Assembly (NCBI RefSeq): GCF_014654725.1
Contig: NZ_JACVZV010000024.1
Location: forward strand, 1-64,000
From: Vulcanococcus sp. Clear-D1
GTDB lineage: Bacteria; Cyanobacteriota; Cyanobacteriia; PCC-6307; Cyanobiaceae
Length of the DNA: 64,000 bases
Reading direction: 5' to 3'
A program made the translations under genes and the position numbers. The notes beneath the pieces are model-generated. The model saw only the letters and a list, made by a program, of their open reading frames with translations. It made no database searches and had not been told where the DNA came from. Shown one piece after another: positions 62,088 to 64,000 of the stretch. Within the stretch, counting starts at the first letter, position 1; every line of letters starts with the position of its first letter.

Positions 62088-63346
62088 TGGGCCTGCTCTC
62101 CACGGGCCAGCGCTCCCTCTCAGCGCTGCAGCAATACGCGATCGTGACGGCCAACTACTGGGCCTTCACCCTCACCGACGGCGCCCTGCGCATGCTGGTG
62201 GTGTTTCATTTCCACGCGCTGGGTTACACCACGCTTGAGATCGCCTTTCTGTTTCTCTTCTACGAATTCTTCGGCATCATCACCAACCTCTACGGCGGTT
62301 GGTTGGGGGCCCGCTTCGGCCTGAGACTCACCCTCTGGAGCGGCACCTTGATGCAGGTGGCAGCGCTGCTGATGCTCATCCCGGTGGCCGACAGCTGGCC
62401 GAAGTGGTGGAGCGTGGCCTACGTAATGGTGGCCCAGGCGATCAGCGGGATCGCGAAAGACCTCAACAAGATGAGCGCCAAGAGCGCCATCAAAACCGTG
62501 GTGCCGCAAACCCCAGACGATCAGAGCCGGGGCGAGGCGCAGCTGTTCAAGTGGGTGGCCATCCTCACCGGCTCCAAAAACGCGCTCAAGGGTGTGGGCT
62601 TTTTTCTGGGGGGCCTGCTGCTCGCCACGATCGGTTTCAACGCCGCCGTGGGAGCGATGGCAGCCGGCCTGTTCGCCGCCTTCCTGCTCACCCTGGTGCT
62701 ACCGGCCGATCTCGGCCGGATGAAGGAGAAGCCAAGCTTCACGGCGCTGTTCTCCAAATCGAGGGGGATCAATGTGCTCTCCCTGGCGCGCTTCTTCCTG
62801 TTCGGCGCCCGCGATGTGTGGTTTGTGGTGGCCTTGCCGGTGTTCTTGCAGGCGGCCCTGGGCTGGCGCTTCTGGGAGGTGGGCGGCTTCATGGGCCTCT
62901 GGGTGATCGGCTACGGGATCGTGCAGGCCTCGGCGCCTGCTCTGCGCCGCAGCTGGGGCCAACACAAACCACCAGGCGTTTCGGCGGTGGAATTCTGGAG
63001 CGGTGTGCTCACCGCCATCCCGGCGCTGATCGCGATCGCGCTTTGGCGGGAGGTGGCTCACCCGGGTGTGGCGATCGTGGTGGGCTTGGCGGCCTTCGGC
63101 GTGGTGTTCGCCATGAATTCCTCGATCCACAGCTACATGGTGCTGGCTTACACCGATGCCGAATCGGTGAGCCTGAATGTGGGCTTCTATTACATGGCGA
63201 ATGCAGCCGGGCGGCTGCTGGGAACGCTGCTCTCTGGAGGCCTGTTCCTACTGGGTGGGATGCAGGCCTGCCTGTGGATGTCGTGCCTGCTGGTGGCCCT
63301 CGCCTTCGGCGCGAGCACCCGGCTCCCACCCGTGCCATCGCACTGA
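62087..63346 (+). CDS. arsJ: ArsJ organoarsenical efflux permease
   Basis: A 419-residue MFS protein with about 11-12 membrane segments. The N-terminal NYWAFTLTDGALRMLVVFHF, the FYEFFGIITNLYGGWLGARF loop and the central IAKDLNKMSAKSAIKTVVP fit ArsJ. It exports 1-arseno-3-phosphoglycerate made by the adjacent GAPDH; the pair converts phosphate-like arsenate into an exportable form. The start overlaps the GAPDH stop by one base. Confidence 0.93.
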   Translation: MGLLSTGQRSLSALQQYAIVTANYWAFTLTDGALRMLVVFHFHALGYTTLEIAFLFLFYEFFGIITNLYGGWLGARFGLRLTLWSGTLMQVAALLMLIPVADSWPKWWSVAYVMVAQAISGIAKDLNKMSAKSAIKTVVPQTPDDQSRGEAQLFKWVAILTGSKNALKGVGFFLGGLLLATIGFNAAVGAMAAGLFAAFLLTLVLPADLGRMKEKPSFTALFSKSRGINVLSLARFFLFGARDVWFVVALPVFLQAALGWRFWEVGGFMGLWVIGYGIVQASAPALRRSWGQHKPPGVSAVEFWSGVLTAIPALIAIALWREVAHPGVAIVVGLAAFGVVFAMNSSIHSYMVLAYTDAESVSLNVGFYYMANAAGRLLGTLLSGGLFLLGGMQACLWMSCLLVALAFGASTRLPPVPSH

Positions 63347-63433
63347 AGTGCAGCGGCACTACAGTGAATCAATGCGAGGCATCTTGCGTACAATGGAGAT
63401 TCAAAGGATCCGCATTCCTCCTTTGTTCATGCG

Positions 63434-63634
63434 ATGCCTCGCCTCACCATCGCCCTGGACGAGAAAGATCATCTGGCCCTGAAATTGCTGTCGTTGCGTG
63501 AGAATCGGCGCTTGAGCGAGGTGATCGACGATGCCATCAAGTTCTATCTCTCGAGCTCTGGTGGCTATGGGCTCCGCATCAGCGATGCGGCCGCGGATTC
63601 ACACCATCAAACCCCAACAAAGGATGGCGAATGA
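63434..63634 (+). CDS. Small ribbon-helix-helix-like protein
   Basis: A 66-residue protein. Residues 1-36 read MPRLTIALDEKDHLALKLLS, then RENRRLSEVIDDAIKFYL, a strand and two helices as in CopG-like DNA-binding proteins. Its 3' end overlaps the next small gene by 11 bp. The two may form a regulator pair; no toxin family is recognisable. Confidence 0.6.
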   Translation: MPRLTIALDEKDHLALKLLSLRENRRLSEVIDDAIKFYLSSSGGYGLRISDAAADSHHQTPTKDGE

Positions 63635-63830
63635 GCAGGGCTGGGAGATGGATCCAACCAAACTCCCCAGAACGCTGGATCTGGAGCTTTCCGCAGAAGC
63701 CATGGAGTGGCTGCTAACAACAGCGCAGCAAACCGGTCGCTGCGAAGAGGAGTTGATCCTGGAGATCCTCGATCGAGCCCTGCAGAGCCGAAACCCAGGT
63801 CAAAACAGCCCTGAGAGTGAATCACCCTGA
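63624..63830 (+). CDS. Small RHH-like hypothetical protein
   Basis: A 68-residue protein from ATG 63624, overlapping the previous gene by 11 bp in another frame. LPRTLDLELSAEAMEWLLTT, then GRCEEELILEILDRALQ again suggests a ribbon-helix-helix head. The C-terminus is disordered. It is translationally coupled to its neighbour. Confidence 0.5.
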   Translation: MANEQGWEMDPTKLPRTLDLELSAEAMEWLLTTAQQTGRCEEELILEILDRALQSRNPGQNSPESESP

Positions 63831-63902
63831 TTGCCAGGGTTGCCAGCCCAGAGAAAACAACATCTTTCCACTCAAACCATCACAGAACTTGACGGTCTCC
63901 CT

Positions 63903-63992
63903 ATGGCCAACGGGCAAATCGGAAGACATACTGAAGACGCCCAACACGAGAGGGATCCGTGGTTTATGCAAATGGCACTAGAAACAGCCTGA
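63903..63992 (+). CDS. 29-residue reading frame at the window edge
   Basis: Reads MANGQIGRHTEDAQHERDPW, then FMQMALETA and TGA. The end FMQMALETA resembles the first helix of TadA/CMP-type deaminases (WMRLALEEA), so this may be the start of a deaminase broken by a stop, or a chance frame. The window ends 8 bp later. Confidence 0.2.
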   Translation: MANGQIGRHTEDAQHERDPWFMQMALETA

Positions 63993-64000
63993 AGGCCTTC

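Noticed and set aside
62299-63501. 400-codon frame overlapping arsJ
   Set aside because: Arg/Gly-rich shadow frame of a GC-rich gene; arsJ has the family motifs.

Overview
The window looks like the chromosome of a high-GC picocyanobacterium (Synechococcus/Cyanobium type). The pointers are a type III glutamine synthetase behind an NtcA box, a PhoB/PhoR pair followed by a PtrA-like Crp regulator, pstS/sphX/pstCAB, phoX, an ArsR-GAPDH-ArsJ-Acr3 arsenic locus, a cyanobacterial-type SpeD, and dense GC-rich coding outside the first 20 kb. Identification is by protein motifs read from the sequence. No database search was possible, and no tRNA, rRNA or CRISPR array was seen.

Region 1 (about 0.9-20.2 kb) reads as a 19.3-kb integrated mobile element sitting in the 3' end of glnN. 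A 36-bp tail of glnN (stop codon plus 11 codons) is present at both ends, 888-923 and 20144-20179. Both copies encode the same 11 residues, but with synonymous differences. Just inside each end are clusters of a TAGCGCA heptamer. The glnN-proximal end carries a tyrosine recombinase, a tight run of four tiny genes (two of them helix-turn-helix proteins) and a large TOPRIM/SF3 primase-helicase. Eight GGTGACC iterons lie in the 3' part of the primase gene and are read in all three frames. The rest of the element is sparsely coding cargo: a 1712-residue secreted repeat protein with an RTX tail, a Calx-beta-like protein, an AraC regulator, small secreted and membrane proteins, and several broken genes (a Coq4-like gene with an amber codon, a frameshifted thermonuclease, an unidentified decayed frame).

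Region 2 (20.1-27.6 kb) is core-type chromosome: glnN with its NtcA site, two small coupled genes, pirin and FMN reductase divergent from an HxlR regulator, a 42-bp perfect palindrome, then a sulfide:quinone oxidoreductase divergent from rubrerythrin with a shared inverted-repeat operator.

Region 3 (27.6-57.7 kb) is a phosphorus supercluster with other genes interspersed: phoB-phoR, ptrA, a CHAD protein, a TrkA-type protein coupled to a phytase-like esterase and phoX, glycogen phosphorylase, a PHS-like MFS carrier, NDH-2, two secreted phosphatases, ppk, pstB-pstA-pstC, sphX, a receiver-defective response regulator and pstS. Pho boxes of the cyanobacterial type (8-mers spaced by 3 bp) are visible divergently between pstC and sphX, before pstS, and in a less regular form before the CHAD gene.

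Region 4 (57.7-64 kb) holds speD, a CoA-disulfide-reductase-like flavoprotein and the arsenic locus (acr3 and arsR on minus; GAPDH and arsJ on plus) around an ArsR-type operator. Two small overlapping genes and an incomplete end follow. The arsenic genes beside the Pst system make sense because arsenate enters through phosphate transport.
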